From Ralstonia sp. A12 (GTDB lineage: Bacteria > Pseudomonadota > Gammaproteobacteria > Burkholderiales > Burkholderiaceae): 64,000 bases of DNA. A program made the translations under genes and the position numbers. Each line of letters starts with the position of its first letter. The first letter of the stretch is position 1. The DNA lies in the NCBI RefSeq assembly GCF_000801955.1, contig NZ_JSZO01000014.1, forward strand, positions 265,211 through 329,210. The letters run 5' to 3'. Under the pieces are notes generated by a model that was not told the DNA's origin, searched no databases, and was given only the letters and a program-made list of their open reading frames with translations. Shown here piece by piece: positions 18,324 to 28,183 of this stretch.

Positions 18324-20777
18324 ATGACCGAACCCAACCGAGCCAGGAAGACCCGGCAGCGCACTGCTGTTGCCAAGCCCGACGAGCGGGGCGCCGACAG
18401 GGCTGAACGTGGGGCCGCAAACCGGCGCAGCACGCTGGCATTGCGGCCGCTGGTGTTCGCGGTGGCCGGGGTCTGGGCAGCGACGTCCGCAGCGCAGAGC
18501 CAGGACACCACGCAATCGGCGCCTGCGGCGACCTCGTCTGAGTCTTCCGTGACGGCGCTGGCCACCTCCGGCCCGGCGACGCCCGGCGGCAGCCCGCTCG
18601 TGCCCAAGATGGCCGAGCCGGCTCAGCGCCAGGACAACACTGTCCCCACATTTACCGCGGCCGACAAGATGGACGGCCGCACCAATGAAGACGTGCATCT
18701 GCGCGGCCACGGCGAATTGCGGCGCAACGGCACGGTGGTGAAGGGCGACACGCTCGACTACAACCAGGACACCGACGTTGCCACCGCCACCGGCAATGTG
18801 CGCCTGTTCAAGGGGGGCACGCTGGTCACTGGCCCCGACGCCAAGCTCAAGGTCACCGCCAACGAAGGCACCATGAGCACGCCGGCGTATGAGTTCCATT
18901 CGACTGGCGGCCGCGGCACGGCAGACCGTATCGACTTCATCGACAAGGACAACAGCCGCATCACACGCGGCACGTACACCACGTGCTCACCGGACAATGT
19001 CGACTGGTACTTCAGCGCGAGCCGCATCGATATCGACAGCGACCGCCAGGTCGGCACCGGCCGCAATGGCGTGCTGCACTTCTTCGGTGTGCCCGTGTTT
19101 GCGGCCCCGGTGATGGATTTCCCGCTTAATGACGATCGGCGCAGTGGCTTCCTCTCACCGGTGTTTGGCTACAACAGCCGCAGCGGGGCTGATATCACGC
19201 TGCCGTACTACTTCAACATTGCGCCCAACCGCGATCTGACGCTGTATCCGCGCTTGTTGTCCACGCGAGGATTGCAGCTCGGTGCCGAATACCGCTACCT
19301 GGACACAAGCTACAACGGTGTGCTGCGTGGGGAGTTCCTGCCCGATGACCGTGAGGCGGGTCGGAATCGTTGGTCGATTTCGGCTGTACACACACAGAGC
19401 CTGGCGCCTGGGCTCAGCGCCTACATCAACTACAACAAGGTCTCGGACAACACGTATCCGGATGACCTCGGCCGCAGTATCGTGACGGCAACGCAGCGTC
19501 AGTACACGCAGGAAGGTGGCGTTAGGTATTCGATCGGCGACTGGGTGGCCTTGGCGCGCGTGCAGAAGTTCCAGACGCTGTCGACAGCCACGACCCCGCT
19601 GTCGCCGCCGTACGAGCGTGTGCCGCAATTGAACCTGTCGTACACGCGTTACGATCTCGGCGGGTTTGATATCAACTTTCAGACCGACTACACGCGGTTC
19701 TCGATCCCAACACCGGACACCGTGCAGGGCGAGCGGCTGTTCATGCAGCCGACGATCAGCTATCCGATCGTCCGCCCGGGCTGGTATGTCACGCCCAAGT
19801 TCATCCTGAACGCCACGTCGTACCGCCTGGACCGTCCGGCAGGCGATACGCAGCAGTCGCAGATCAACCGCACGCTGCCGACGTTCTCGCTCGATTCCGG
19901 CATGACGTTCGAGCGCGATGCGCCCCTGGTTTCCAAGCTGTTTGGCGTGAGCTATATCCAGACGCTGGAACCGCGCTTGTTCTACGTCTACACGCCATAT
20001 CGTGATCAGTCGCAGATCCCGTTGTTCGACACGGGGCAGTCGGATTACAACCTCGGCCAGATCTTTACCGAGAACCCGTACACCGGCTACGACCGCATAG
20101 CCGACAACAACAAGGTGACGGCGGGCGTGACCACGCGCTTTGTCGAAGCGGAATCGGGCATTGAGCGTTTGCGCGCCACAATCGCGCAACGGATTGATCT
20201 AGATGGTCAACGTGTGACGCTGGCTGGCGCCGCGCCGACGGCGGTGCGCCGCTATTCGGACCTGCTGGGTGCGACCACGATCCAGATGTTCCGCGGCATC
20301 TTTTTCGATACGAACCTTCAGTACAATCAGGACATCGACCGTGTCATGCGTTCGACTGTGGCGTTCAGCTGGAAGCCGGAAGCCAACAAGGTGATCAACC
20401 TCGGCTACCGCTACTACCGCGCCGACACCAACACCGGTCAGTTGCCGCTGGAGCAGGCCGATATCTCGACGCAGTGGCCGATCACGCGGCGGTTGTACGG
20501 CCTGGGCCGTATCGGTTACGACCTGGATGCGCGCAAGCCATCGGATATGCTGCTTGGCCTCGAATACGTGGCCGATTGCTGGGTTGGCCGCCTGGCCGTG
20601 CAGCGTTACAGCAACGCGGTCTCGGGCTATACGACGCACATCTTTGCCCAGATCGAGTTCAAGGGCCTGTCGAAGGTGGGGAACAATCCGATCGACGTGA
20701 TTCGTCTGAACGTGCCCGGCTATCAGCCGGTGACCGCGCAGCCGATTACGCCGTCCGTGCTGGATCAATATGAATAA
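18324..20777 (+). CDS. lptD: LPS-assembly outer membrane protein LptD
   Basis: Outer-membrane beta-barrel that with LptE inserts lipopolysaccharide into the outer leaflet. The 817-residue product has a late signal peptide (PLVFAVAGVWAATSAAQSQ), an OstA/LptA-like jellyroll domain (about 110-230: VHLRGHGELRRNG, TATGNVRLF) and the large C-terminal barrel starting near PVMDFPLNDDRRSGFLSP. ATG 18324 gives a 40-residue basic lead before the signal; an earlier in-frame ATG (18147) is possible. Only two cysteines are present, in YTTCSPD and ADCWVG. First gene of lptD-surA-pdxA-rsmA. Confidence 0.95.
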   Translation: MTEPNRARKTRQRTAVAKPDERGADRAERGAANRRSTLALRPLVFAVAGVWAATSAAQSQDTTQSAPAATSSESSVTALATSGPATPGGSPLVPKMAEPAQRQDNTVPTFTAADKMDGRTNEDVHLRGHGELRRNGTVVKGDTLDYNQDTDVATATGNVRLFKGGTLVTGPDAKLKVTANEGTMSTPAYEFHSTGGRGTADRIDFIDKDNSRITRGTYTTCSPDNVDWYFSASRIDIDSDRQVGTGRNGVLHFFGVPVFAAPVMDFPLNDDRRSGFLSPVFGYNSRSGADITLPYYFNIAPNRDLTLYPRLLSTRGLQLGAEYRYLDTSYNGVLRGEFLPDDREAGRNRWSISAVHTQSLAPGLSAYINYNKVSDNTYPDDLGRSIVTATQRQYTQEGGVRYSIGDWVALARVQKFQTLSTATTPLSPPYERVPQLNLSYTRYDLGGFDINFQTDYTRFSIPTPDTVQGERLFMQPTISYPIVRPGWYVTPKFILNATSYRLDRPAGDTQQSQINRTLPTFSLDSGMTFERDAPLVSKLFGVSYIQTLEPRLFYVYTPYRDQSQIPLFDTGQSDYNLGQIFTENPYTGYDRIADNNKVTAGVTTRFVEAESGIERLRATIAQRIDLDGQRVTLAGAAPTAVRRYSDLLGATTIQMFRGIFFDTNLQYNQDIDRVMRSTVAFSWKPEANKVINLGYRYYRADTNTGQLPLEQADISTQWPITRRLYGLGRIGYDLDARKPSDMLLGLEYVADCWVGRLAVQRYSNAVSGYTTHIFAQIEFKGLSKVGNNPIDVIRLNVPGYQPVTAQPITPSVLDQYE

Positions 20778-22278
20778 CGACATCATGGCTTTCCAATCGA
20801 CTGCTTTCGCCACGCGTGTGGCACCTCTGAGCCGCGTGCGCGTTGCGACCGGCATGCTGGTTGCTCTCATGGCGGGGACCATGCTGTCGCCGGCGGTTCA
20901 CGCACAGCAGGCGCAACCTGCACAGAAGAAGGCCGCACCCGTGCGCGGCATCTTCGCCAGCCCGAGTTCATCACCCAGCCAACCGCTGCTGCAAGGCACG
21001 CTGCCTGGGCCGACTGCAGCTGGCGCGCCGCGCAGCCAGCTCGTCGACGAAGTGGTGGCCGTGGTCAACACCGATGTCATCACCCGCCGTGAGCTGCTCA
21101 ACCGCGCTGACCTGGTTGAGCGTACGTTCCGCGCACAGAACCGGCCGCTGCCTCCGCGTGCCGATCTGCTCGGCGAGGTGCTCGAGCAGCTGATTCTGGA
21201 GCGCGTGCAGGCACAGACCGCCAAGGAAAGCGGTATCCGCGTCTCCGATGCCGACGTGGACCGCGCGGTGGATAGCGTGGCCCAGCGTAACAACCTGTCG
21301 GTGGCGCAGCTCAAGAGCAAGCTGACGGAGTCGGGCATGGCGTACGACAAGTACCGCCAGGATCTGCGCCAGGAAATCTTGCTGGCGCGTCTGCGCGAGC
21401 GCGAGGTGGATTCCAAGGTGCAGGTCTACGACGGTGAGATCGACAACTATCTTGCGCAGCAGGGCGGCGACGCCGCCGCGGCTGGCGAGCAGGAATACAA
21501 CGTTGCGCAGATCCTCGTACCGGTGGCCGAAGACGCCACGGCTGACCAAAAGGCCGCCGCGCGCAGCAAGGCGGAAAACCTGCTCAAGCAAGCGCAGGGT
21601 GGGGCCGATTTCGCCAAGCTGGCGCGTGAGAATTCCGGCGCGCAAGACGCAGCCCAAGGCGGCGAACTGGGCCTGCGCCCGGTCGGTCGCTTGCCGGCGG
21701 TGTTCGCCAACGCCGTGATCGATATGAAGGCCGGTCAGGTGGCGGGCCAGGTGATCGAAAGCCCAGCGGGTTACCACGTGATCAAGCTGCTTGAAAAGCG
21801 TGCGCCGACGACCGCCATTGCCACCAAGGTGCAGCAGACGCAGGTGCGCCACATCCTGATCAAGACCGGTGCGACCATGTCGGCCGACGATGCGCGCCGC
21901 CAATTGGCTGGTCTGCGTGACCGTATCGTCCACGGCTATGACTTTGGCGATGCAGCACGCCGTTACTCGCAGGATGGTTCGGCCAGCGCCGGTGGTGAGC
22001 TGGGCTGGGTGTCGCCGGGTCAGCTGGTGCCGGAGTTCGAACAGGCGATGAACCTGCTCAAGCAGGGTGAGGTCTCGCAGCCGGTGCAGAGCCAGTTTGG
22101 CGTGCACCTGATCCAGGTGGAAGGCCGCCGCGAAGCCGAGGTGCCGGTGGACCGCCAGCGCGACTATGCGCGTTCGATGATCCGCGAGCAGAAGGTCCAG
22201 GCGGCGTATGAGGATTGGCTGCGCGAACTGCGCGATAGCGCACACGTGGAATACCGCGTGAATCGCCAACAACCATAA
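20770..22278 (+). CDS. surA: Periplasmic chaperone and peptidyl-prolyl isomerase SurA
   Basis: Escorts outer-membrane proteins, LptD among them, across the periplasm. The 502-residue protein has a signal peptide ending SPAVHAQQ, the N-terminal chaperone core (DEVVAVVNTDVITRRELLNR), and two parvulin domains: one from about EYNVAQILVPV to HVIKLLEKR, one from RHILIKTG to FGVHLIQVEGRR. Each keeps the GGELG pattern. The ATG at 20770 overlaps the end of lptD by 8 bases; MAFQS (20785) is an alternative start. Longer than E. coli SurA (428) through a Gln/Ala/Pro-rich stretch after the signal peptide. Confidence 0.95.
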   Translation: MNNDIMAFQSTAFATRVAPLSRVRVATGMLVALMAGTMLSPAVHAQQAQPAQKKAAPVRGIFASPSSSPSQPLLQGTLPGPTAAGAPRSQLVDEVVAVVNTDVITRRELLNRADLVERTFRAQNRPLPPRADLLGEVLEQLILERVQAQTAKESGIRVSDADVDRAVDSVAQRNNLSVAQLKSKLTESGMAYDKYRQDLRQEILLARLREREVDSKVQVYDGEIDNYLAQQGGDAAAAGEQEYNVAQILVPVAEDATADQKAAARSKAENLLKQAQGGADFAKLARENSGAQDAAQGGELGLRPVGRLPAVFANAVIDMKAGQVAGQVIESPAGYHVIKLLEKRAPTTAIATKVQQTQVRHILIKTGATMSADDARRQLAGLRDRIVHGYDFGDAARRYSQDGSASAGGELGWVSPGQLVPEFEQAMNLLKQGEVSQPVQSQFGVHLIQVEGRREAEVPVDRQRDYARSMIREQKVQAAYEDWLRELRDSAHVEYRVNRQQP

Positions 22279-22308
22279 GCCTGCTACGCTGCGGGTATCC
22301 GCATCGCA

Positions 22309-22340
22309 CACGGCCGCCTGCGGGCGGCCGTGGCGTTTCT
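22309..22340 (+). terminator. GC-rich hairpin between surA and pdxA
   Basis: A perfect 10-bp stem (CACGGCCGCC at 22309-22318 with 22323-22332) and a TGCG loop, followed by gcgtttct. The T tract is short, so it may be a partial terminator or attenuator separating surA from pdxA. Confidence 0.5.
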
Positions 22341-22375
22341 AGACTGTCTTCAATACCGCTTCCGAAAAGCGTCGC

Positions 22376-23401
22376 ATGCTGAACATTGCCATCACCACCG
22401 GCGAGCCCGCCGGCATCGGTCCCGACATCACCGTGGCAGCGTTGCTGCATCTGGCGCGGCAGGGCGCGTCGCGCTATGCCGATGTGCAGTGGCATGTGAT
22501 TGGTGATGCCGCCTTGCTGCAGGCGCGCGCCAACGCCATCGGCCAGGGGGATTTCTGGCGCGTGGCATCCACGGCGCTGGCCATTGTGGAGCGCCCGCTG
22601 GCTGAGCCGGTGCGCGCGGGCGTGCTCGACGCGGCCAATGGGCGCTATGTGCTCGACCTGCTTGACGCCGCCATCGACGGTTGCCTGCACGGTACGGCCG
22701 ACGGGGTCCGCTATGACGCCATGGTCACGGCACCGGTACAGAAGAGCACCATCAACGATGCTGGCGTGCCCTTCACCGGCCATACCGAATACCTTGCCGA
22801 GCGCAGCGATACGCCGCGTGTGGTGATGATGCTGGCCGGTCCGCAGCCCGCACACAACAACGCCATGCTGCGCGTGGCTTTGGCGACCACCCACCTGCCG
22901 CTGCGCGAGGTGCCGGATGCCATCACGCCTGCCGTGCTCGACGAGACGCTCGACATCCTGCAGCGTGACCTGCGCACCCGCTTCGGACTGAGCGCGCCGC
23001 GCATTCTCGTGACGGGACTGAACCCGCATGCCGGCGAGTCCGGGCACCTCGGCCGCGAGGAAATCGAGGTCATCGAGCCCGCCATCGCCCGCGCGCTGGA
23101 TCGGGGCATCAACGCCCGTGGCCCGTATCCGGCCGACACGCTGTTCCAGCCGCGCCTGCTGGCCGATGCCGATTGCGTGCTGGCGATGTACCACGACCAG
23201 GGTTTGGCACCGCTCAAGTACGGCACCTTCGGCCACGGCGTGAACATCACGCTGGGCTTGCCGTTCGTGCGCACGTCGGTCGACCACGGCACCGCGCTGA
23301 CACTGGCCGGCACGGGCCGCGCCGAGTTTGGCAGCATGCTCGAGGCGGTCGACACTGCCATCGCCATGGCGCGGAGTGCCGCCCGTGCGGCACGTTCCTG
23401 A
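22376..23401 (+). CDS. pdxA: 4-hydroxythreonine-4-phosphate dehydrogenase
   Basis: Oxidises 4-phosphohydroxy-L-threonine in the DXP-dependent route to pyridoxal phosphate, cytoplasmic, using NAD and a divalent metal. The 341-residue protein begins [13 protein letters not shown]; metal/substrate motifs are [26 protein letters not shown] and [12 protein letters not shown]; the end [18 protein letters not shown] is typical. Third gene of the lptD-surA-pdxA-rsmA group known in E. coli. The hairpin at 22309 may lower its read-through from surA. Confidence 0.96.
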   Translation: MLNIAITTGEPAGIGPDITVAALLHLARQGASRYADVQWHVIGDAALLQARANAIGQGDFWRVASTALAIVERPLAEPVRAGVLDAANGRYVLDLLDAAIDGCLHGTADGVRYDAMVTAPVQKSTINDAGVPFTGHTEYLAERSDTPRVVMMLAGPQPAHNNAMLRVALATTHLPLREVPDAITPAVLDETLDILQRDLRTRFGLSAPRILVTGLNPHAGESGHLGREEIEVIEPAIARALDRGINARGPYPADTLFQPRLLADADCVLAMYHDQGLAPLKYGTFGHGVNITLGLPFVRTSVDHGTALTLAGTGRAEFGSMLEAVDTAIAMARSAARAARS

Positions 23402-23436
23402 TTTCCGCTTTACCCTTTTCGATTTCGAGTTTCACG

Positions 23437-24282
23437 ATGGCACGATCCACGACCGGCGTTCACCAGGGGCATCAGGCCCGCAAGCGTTTCGGCCAGAACT
23501 TCCTGGTCGATGACGGCGTGATCCACGCCATCGTTGCGGCCATTGATCCGAAGCCCGACGACGTGCTTGTCGAAATCGGCCCTGGCCTGGGCGCGCTCAC
23601 CGTGCCGCTCATGGAGCGTGTGCGTACGCTGCAAGTGGTCGAGCTGGACCGTGATCTCGTGGCGCGCCTGCAGCGGCGCTTTGGCGATCGGCTGATCGTG
23701 CATGCGGGCGACGCGCTGGCCTTCGACTTCGGTTCGCTGTATGAGGCAGACCGGCCGCTGCGCATTGTCGGCAACCTGCCGTACAACATTTCCAGCCCGC
23801 TGCTGTTTCACCTGGCCACGTTTGCCGACCGCGTGCGCGATCAGCACTTCATGCTGCAGAAAGAGGTGGTTGACCGCATGGTGGCCGAGCCGGGCAGCAA
23901 GGCGTTCAGCCGGCTGTCGGTGATGCTGCAGGTGCGGTACTACATGGAGCCGGTGCTGGATGTGCCGCCGGGTTCGTTCAACCCGCCGCCCAAGGTGGAT
24001 TCGGCTGTCGTGCGGATGATTCCGTGGCCCGCAGACAAATCGCCGTATGCACCGGTCGACATGCGCGCGCTCGGCACGGTGGTGACGATGGCGTTCTCGC
24101 AGCGACGCAAGGTGCTGCGCAATACGCTGGGCGCACTGCGCGACGTGATCGATTTCGAGGCGCTGGGCTTCGACCTGGGCCGGCGCGCAGAAGAGGTGGC
24201 GGTAGCGGACTTCGTCGCGGTGGCGAACGCGCTGCCGGCAAACCGCATCGCCGGCAGCATGTCAGACCTTAGCGAAGATTGA
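23437..24282 (+). CDS. rsmA: 16S rRNA dimethyladenosine transferase RsmA (KsgA)
   Basis: Dimethylates the two adjacent adenines (A1518/A1519) near the 3' end of 16S rRNA in late 30S assembly. The 281-residue product has the start [11 protein letters not shown], the SAM motif [10 protein letters not shown], and the catalytic [14 protein letters not shown] 23437 is used; the open frame extends upstream only as the shadow of pdxA. It is 35 bases after pdxA. Its 3' end overlaps the convergent EamA gene by 14 bases. Confidence 0.96.
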   Translation: MARSTTGVHQGHQARKRFGQNFLVDDGVIHAIVAAIDPKPDDVLVEIGPGLGALTVPLMERVRTLQVVELDRDLVARLQRRFGDRLIVHAGDALAFDFGSLYEADRPLRIVGNLPYNISSPLLFHLATFADRVRDQHFMLQKEVVDRMVAEPGSKAFSRLSVMLQVRYYMEPVLDVPPGSFNPPPKVDSAVVRMIPWPADKSPYAPVDMRALGTVVTMAFSQRRKVLRNTLGALRDVIDFEALGFDLGRRAEEVAVADFVAVANALPANRIAGSMSDLSED

Positions 24283-25174
24283 CGAGCAGGATGCCCGAGA
24301 GCACCAGCGCGGCGGCCAGTGCAAAGCGCAGGCCGACCGGCTCGTGCAGCAGCATCACACCAAAGGCCACGCCAAACAGCGGCGTCAGGAACGAGAATAC
24401 CGACAGCCGCGACGCCAGGTAGCGGCGCAGCAGCCAGAACCACGTCAGGTAGCTGGCAAATGCAATCAGCACGGACTGATAGGCGAGGCTGGCCAGCGCG
24501 GTTGGTGTCAGGTTGGCCGTGAAGACCTGGCCGGTGCCGGCCGCCATCACCATCAGCAAGGCCGCCGAGACGACCAACTGATACAACAGCGTTTTCGCCG
24601 CCGGCGCGTTCGACAGCTTGGTCGCACGCACCACGATGGTCGTCGCGCCCCACAGCGCGCCGGCCACTACGCCCAGCGCATCGCCCAACGACGTGGACGG
24701 ACCAGCCGCCGGGTGCAGGATGCCGTCGGCAAATGCCAGCACGATCCCCGCAAATGCAATGCCGATGCCGATCCACTGGCGCGCGCGCAGGTGCTCGCCC
24801 GGCACGAAGACGTGCAGGCCAAGCGCGGTAAAGATCGGCGCGGTGTAGAGAAACACCGCCATACGCGAAGCCGTGGTGTAGCCCAGGCCGATGAAGATGC
24901 ACAGGAACTCGACACCGAACAGGATGCCTGCCATCAGGCCGCCGGGCAGCGTGCCGTCACGTACCGACAGGCATGTGCCGCGCCACAGCGCAAACGCCAG
25001 CACCAGCACCGAGGCAATCGTCGACCGCACGCCGGCCTGCATGACGGGGCCAACGTCGTGCACGGCCACCTTGATGGCGACCTGTTGGAAGCCCCAGCAC
25101 ATGCACAGCACCACCATCAGGCCGATGGCAGTGCCGTCCAGCGGGCGGCGGACCGCGTCAGTGGCGGTTGCCAT
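24269..25174 (-). CDS. DMT/EamA family transporter
   Basis: A 301-residue inner-membrane protein with ten predicted helices in two EamA repeats (first repeat from [19 protein letters not shown], second from [21 protein letters not shown]). This family mostly exports amino acids or metabolites; the substrate is unknown. The first 17 bases overlap the end of gloA, so the two are probably read from one transcript, gloA first. The 3' end overlaps rsmA on the other strand. Confidence 0.85.
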   Translation of the reverse strand: MATATDAVRRPLDGTAIGLMVVLCMCWGFQQVAIKVAVHDVGPVMQAGVRSTIASVLVLAFALWRGTCLSVRDGTLPGGLMAGILFGVEFLCIFIGLGYTTASRMAVFLYTAPIFTALGLHVFVPGEHLRARQWIGIGIAFAGIVLAFADGILHPAAGPSTSLGDALGVVAGALWGATTIVVRATKLSNAPAAKTLLYQLVVSAALLMVMAAGTGQVFTANLTPTALASLAYQSVLIAFASYLTWFWLLRRYLASRLSVFSFLTPLFGVAFGVMLLHEPVGLRFALAAALVLSGILLVNLR

Positions 25175-25565
25175 CGGGCATCGAGCGTGCCTGGATCAGC
25201 TCAATCTTGTAGCCGTCCGGATCTTCCACAAACGCGATGACGGTCGTGCCGCCCTTGACCGGACCAGCCTCACGCGTGACCTTGCCGCCCGCATTGCGGA
25301 TCTGGTCGCAGGCCTGTGCGGCGTTCTCGACTTCGATGGCGAGGTGGCCGAACGCGGAGCCGAGGTCGTACTCGCTCACACCGTAGTTGTAGGTCAGTTC
25401 GATGACGGTGTTGCCGGCTTCCGGGCCGTAGCCGACGAAGGCCAGCGAGTACTTGTATTCGGGGTTGTCGCTGGTGCGCAGCAACTGCATGCCGAGCACC
25501 TTGGTGTAGAAGTCGATCGAGCGCTGCATGTCGCCGACGCGCAGCATGGTGTGGAGCATTCGCAT
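25158..25565 (-). CDS. gloA: Lactoylglutathione lyase (glyoxalase I)
   Basis: Converts the methylglyoxal-glutathione hemithioacetal to S-lactoylglutathione, cytoplasmic. The 135-residue protein is of the nickel-type bacterial class: the four metal ligands fall at H5, E56, H74 and E122, the same numbering as in E. coli GloA. Motifs [10 protein letters not shown] and [14 protein letters not shown] are clear. It leads the pair gloA-EamA. Confidence 0.95.
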   Translation of the reverse strand: MRMLHTMLRVGDMQRSIDFYTKVLGMQLLRTSDNPEYKYSLAFVGYGPEAGNTVIELTYNYGVSEYDLGSAFGHLAIEVENAAQACDQIRNAGGKVTREAGPVKGGTTVIAFVEDPDGYKIELIQARSMPDGNRH

Positions 25566-25659
25566 GGGGATTCCTACCTGGAGAACTGCAAAGAGGCGTT
25601 ATTTTAGGGCGCCCTGAGCAAACGCGCTGACGGCAGGCAACCCCGACGCAGATACGGCT

Positions 25660-26562
25660 TCACGCCTTCAAGCCCGCTTCATCCTTCAGCGCATCGACCA
25701 GGAAGTCCGCAAACAACCGTGTGCGCGCCAGCGGTGTGCGTGTCGGGTGCCAGACGAGCTGCACGGGCGTTGGCTGTGGCTCGAACGGCACCAGCACGAT
25801 CTCGATGCGCCCCGCCTGCAGCAGATGGCGCACCTGCCACAGTGGCCCAAAGCCGATGCCCAGCCCCTGCGCCACACCTTCGATGGCCGACGCGCTGGCA
25901 TCTGCGCGGAAGCGTCCGCTCACCTTCACACGACGCGGCTTGCCGTCGATCAGGAATGGCCATGTGCTCTCTTGTCCGGGTACGGGCCGCACCACGCATG
26001 CGTGTTGCGCTAGGTCCGATGGGTGCTGCGGATAACCGCGCCGCGCGAAGTAGTCGGGCGTGCCGAACACCACGCGCCGCAGCACGCCCAGGCGCCGCGC
26101 CTTCAGATCGGAGTCGGGCAGGTCGCCGATGCGCACTGCCAGGTCCAGATCCTGGCCGATCAGGTCGGCAAAGGCGTCCGTGAGCGTTAGATCGACTTCC
26201 ACGCGCGGATGGCGCGCCATGAACTTCGCCACGGTGGGCACGAGGTAGGTTGGCGCAAACAGCACTGGCGCACTGATGCGCAGCACGCCGGTGGGCTCGT
26301 CACGCAGTTCGGCGGCTTCGGCCCAGGCGTCGTGGATTTCCGCAAACGCGGGCTTCACTCGCCGGTAGAACGCTGCGCCGGCTTCGGTCGGGCTGCAGCG
26401 GCGTGTGGTGCGCCGGATCAATGCGATGCCAATGCTTTGCTCCAGCAGCGCCAGTGAGCGGCTCACCGCCTGCAGCGAGCGTTCAAGCCGGCGTGCGGCA
26501 GCGGTCAGGCTGCCGGCCTCCACCACGGCGATGAAGACGGCAATGTCGTCGGCACGGTCCAT
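25660..26562 (-). CDS. LysR family transcriptional regulator
   Basis: A 300-residue LysR protein: N-terminal winged helix (FIAVVEAGSLTAAARRLERSLQAVSRSLALLE) and a periplasmic-binding-like effector domain with APVLFAPTYLVPTVAKF. Closest in style to the group that regulates a divergent oxidoreductase. It faces the NmrA-family gene across 107 bases, so it probably controls that gene and itself. The inducer is unknown. Confidence 0.9.
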   Translation of the reverse strand: MDRADDIAVFIAVVEAGSLTAAARRLERSLQAVSRSLALLEQSIGIALIRRTTRRCSPTEAGAAFYRRVKPAFAEIHDAWAEAAELRDEPTGVLRISAPVLFAPTYLVPTVAKFMARHPRVEVDLTLTDAFADLIGQDLDLAVRIGDLPDSDLKARRLGVLRRVVFGTPDYFARRGYPQHPSDLAQHACVVRPVPGQESTWPFLIDGKPRRVKVSGRFRADASASAIEGVAQGLGIGFGPLWQVRHLLQAGRIEIVLVPFEPQPTPVQLVWHPTRTPLARTRLFADFLVDALKDEAGLKA

Positions 26563-26669
26563 GGATTCTCCTGATTTTCGGGAGGATGTATTCGATGAAA
26601 GCCGTATTCTCTCAAAATGGGCTGCAATCTACGATGCACGCATCTCTCTCGCAAAACAAGGAGCGCGTG

Positions 26670-27560
26670 ATGTCGAGGTCAGTGCAGACGGTGTTGGTGG
26701 TGGGGGCGGCCGGGAAATTTGCGGGCCTGGTGGTGCCGGAACTGGTGGCGCGCGGTGTGCGCGTGCGGGGTCTGGTGCGCGACGAGCGGGGCGCGGCGCA
26801 GGCACGCCAGCGCGGCGCCAGCGAGATCGCCATCGGTGATCTGCGCGACGTGGCTTCACAGGAGCGTGCGGCGGCGGGTGTGGATGGCGTGTTCTACATC
26901 GGTCCGGCCTTCGCGGCGGAAGAAACGCAGATGGGCCTGAACATGATCGACGTAGCGCAGCGCGCTGGCGTGCGGCGGTTCGTGTTCTCGTCGGTGATCC
27001 AGCCGACCGACACGTCGCTCGAGAATCATGTCGTCAAGGTGCCGGTGGAAAGCGCGCTGTATGCCTCGGGCATGGCGTACACGATCCTGCATCCGGCCAA
27101 CTTCTTCCAGAACCTGGAGCGCGGCTGGGATGGCATCGTCGCCCAGGGCCGCCTTGCCGAGCCGTTGCCGGCGAGCACGCGCGTGGCGCGCGTCGACTAT
27201 CGCGACGTGGCGGAAGTGGCCGCCATTGCGCTGACGTCAGATCGCCTCGCGTACGGCACGTTCGAGCTGTGCAGCGACGAGGCGCCGACCCGCGGCGAGA
27301 TCGCCCGGCTCATCAGCGATGCGCTGGGGCGCGAGATCGAGGCGGCGGAGATGTCATTCGAGCAGTGGGCTGCGCGCGCGGCACGGGTGCTTGACCCGCA
27401 CCAGCTGGCGATGCTCGGCAACGTTCAAAAGCACTACGCACGCCACGGCCTGCGCGGCAACAGCCTGACGCTGCGGGCCATTCTTGGCCGGCCGCCGCGC
27501 ACGCTGGCGCAATACATCGGCGAGCTGGCCGCAGCCACGCGCATGCCGAGCGTGGCTTGA
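26670..27560 (+). CDS. NmrA/SDR-a5 family NAD(P)-binding protein
   Basis: A 296-residue atypical short-chain dehydrogenase. The nucleotide-binding motif is VVGAAGKFAGLVVPEL (GxxGxxG variant), followed by LVRDERGAAQARQRGA and FVFSSVIQPTD; HPANFFQNL is typical of NmrA/QOR2 proteins. Members act as redox sensors or quinone reductases. ATG 26670 follows AAGGAG; earlier in-frame ATGs at 26586 and 26595 lack a ribosome site. Divergent from the LysR gene and convergent with the phosphatase at 27574. Confidence 0.85.
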   Translation: MSRSVQTVLVVGAAGKFAGLVVPELVARGVRVRGLVRDERGAAQARQRGASEIAIGDLRDVASQERAAAGVDGVFYIGPAFAAEETQMGLNMIDVAQRAGVRRFVFSSVIQPTDTSLENHVVKVPVESALYASGMAYTILHPANFFQNLERGWDGIVAQGRLAEPLPASTRVARVDYRDVAEVAAIALTSDRLAYGTFELCSDEAPTRGEIARLISDALGREIEAAEMSFEQWAARAARVLDPHQLAMLGNVQKHYARHGLRGNSLTLRAILGRPPRTLAQYIGELAAATRMPSVA

Positions 27561-27573
27561 TGCGGCTGAAGGA

Positions 27574-28170
27574 TCAGCCCTGCGCCTCGACCTGCTGACG
27601 CAGCCGCTGAACGTCCACGCGCTGCAGATAGCGCGTGATGTTCTGCCAGATCGAGTGGAAGCCGTAGCCGCCATGCTGCAGCTCATCCAGCGCCTGTTCC
27701 TTCGTCCAGCCCTGGTACACCACGCGGTACAGCGCCGACACGAGCCCTGTGCGATCCGCGCCGTGCTGGCAATGGATCAGCACCGGGCCGTCACGCTCGA
27801 CCTCGTGCAGGGCCTTGAGCGCGGTCACCATGTCTTCGTCACGGATGTTCCAGGTGTTGATGGGGATGCGCTGCATGGTGATGCCGCTGCCTGCCAGGAT
27901 TTCGGTATCCGAATGGAAGGCGCGAAAGCTGATGACCTTCTTGATGCCGAGCTTCTGCAACTGGGGAAGGTCATCCTTCGACAATTGCGCGCTGCGATAG
28001 AGCGACGGTGTGATGCGGTGCAGGTTATTCACCGGCGCATCCTGCACGCTCTGCGCCCACTGGAGCGGGCGGCTGGCCGAAGATGGGGCAGGCGGTGTCG
28101 TGTCTGCGTTGGCCGATTGGAGTGGGCCGATCAGCAGGAGTGCTGCGGTGGCAAGAGCAAGAATGCGCAT
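27574..28170 (-). CDS. Exported tyrosine/dual-specificity phosphatase
   Basis: A 198-residue protein with a signal peptide (MRILALATAALLLIGPLQSANA), so probably periplasmic. The P-loop is HCQHGADRTG with nucleophile C134 and R140, the C-x5-R signature; D111/D113 in WNIRDED could be the general acid. Substrates could be phosphotyrosine, a phospholipid or a sugar phosphate. It follows the membrane protein at 28184 and the glycosyltransferase by a few bases, which hints at a lipid or glycolipid substrate; that is inference. ATG 28170 is preferred to the TTG at 28182. Confidence 0.85.
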   Translation of the reverse strand: MRILALATAALLLIGPLQSANADTTPPAPSSASRPLQWAQSVQDAPVNNLHRITPSLYRSAQLSKDDLPQLQKLGIKKVISFRAFHSDTEILAGSGITMQRIPINTWNIRDEDMVTALKALHEVERDGPVLIHCQHGADRTGLVSALYRVVYQGWTKEQALDELQHGGYGFHSIWQNITRYLQRVDVQRLRQQVEAQG

Positions 28171-28183
28171 GGAGGCGGGCAAG

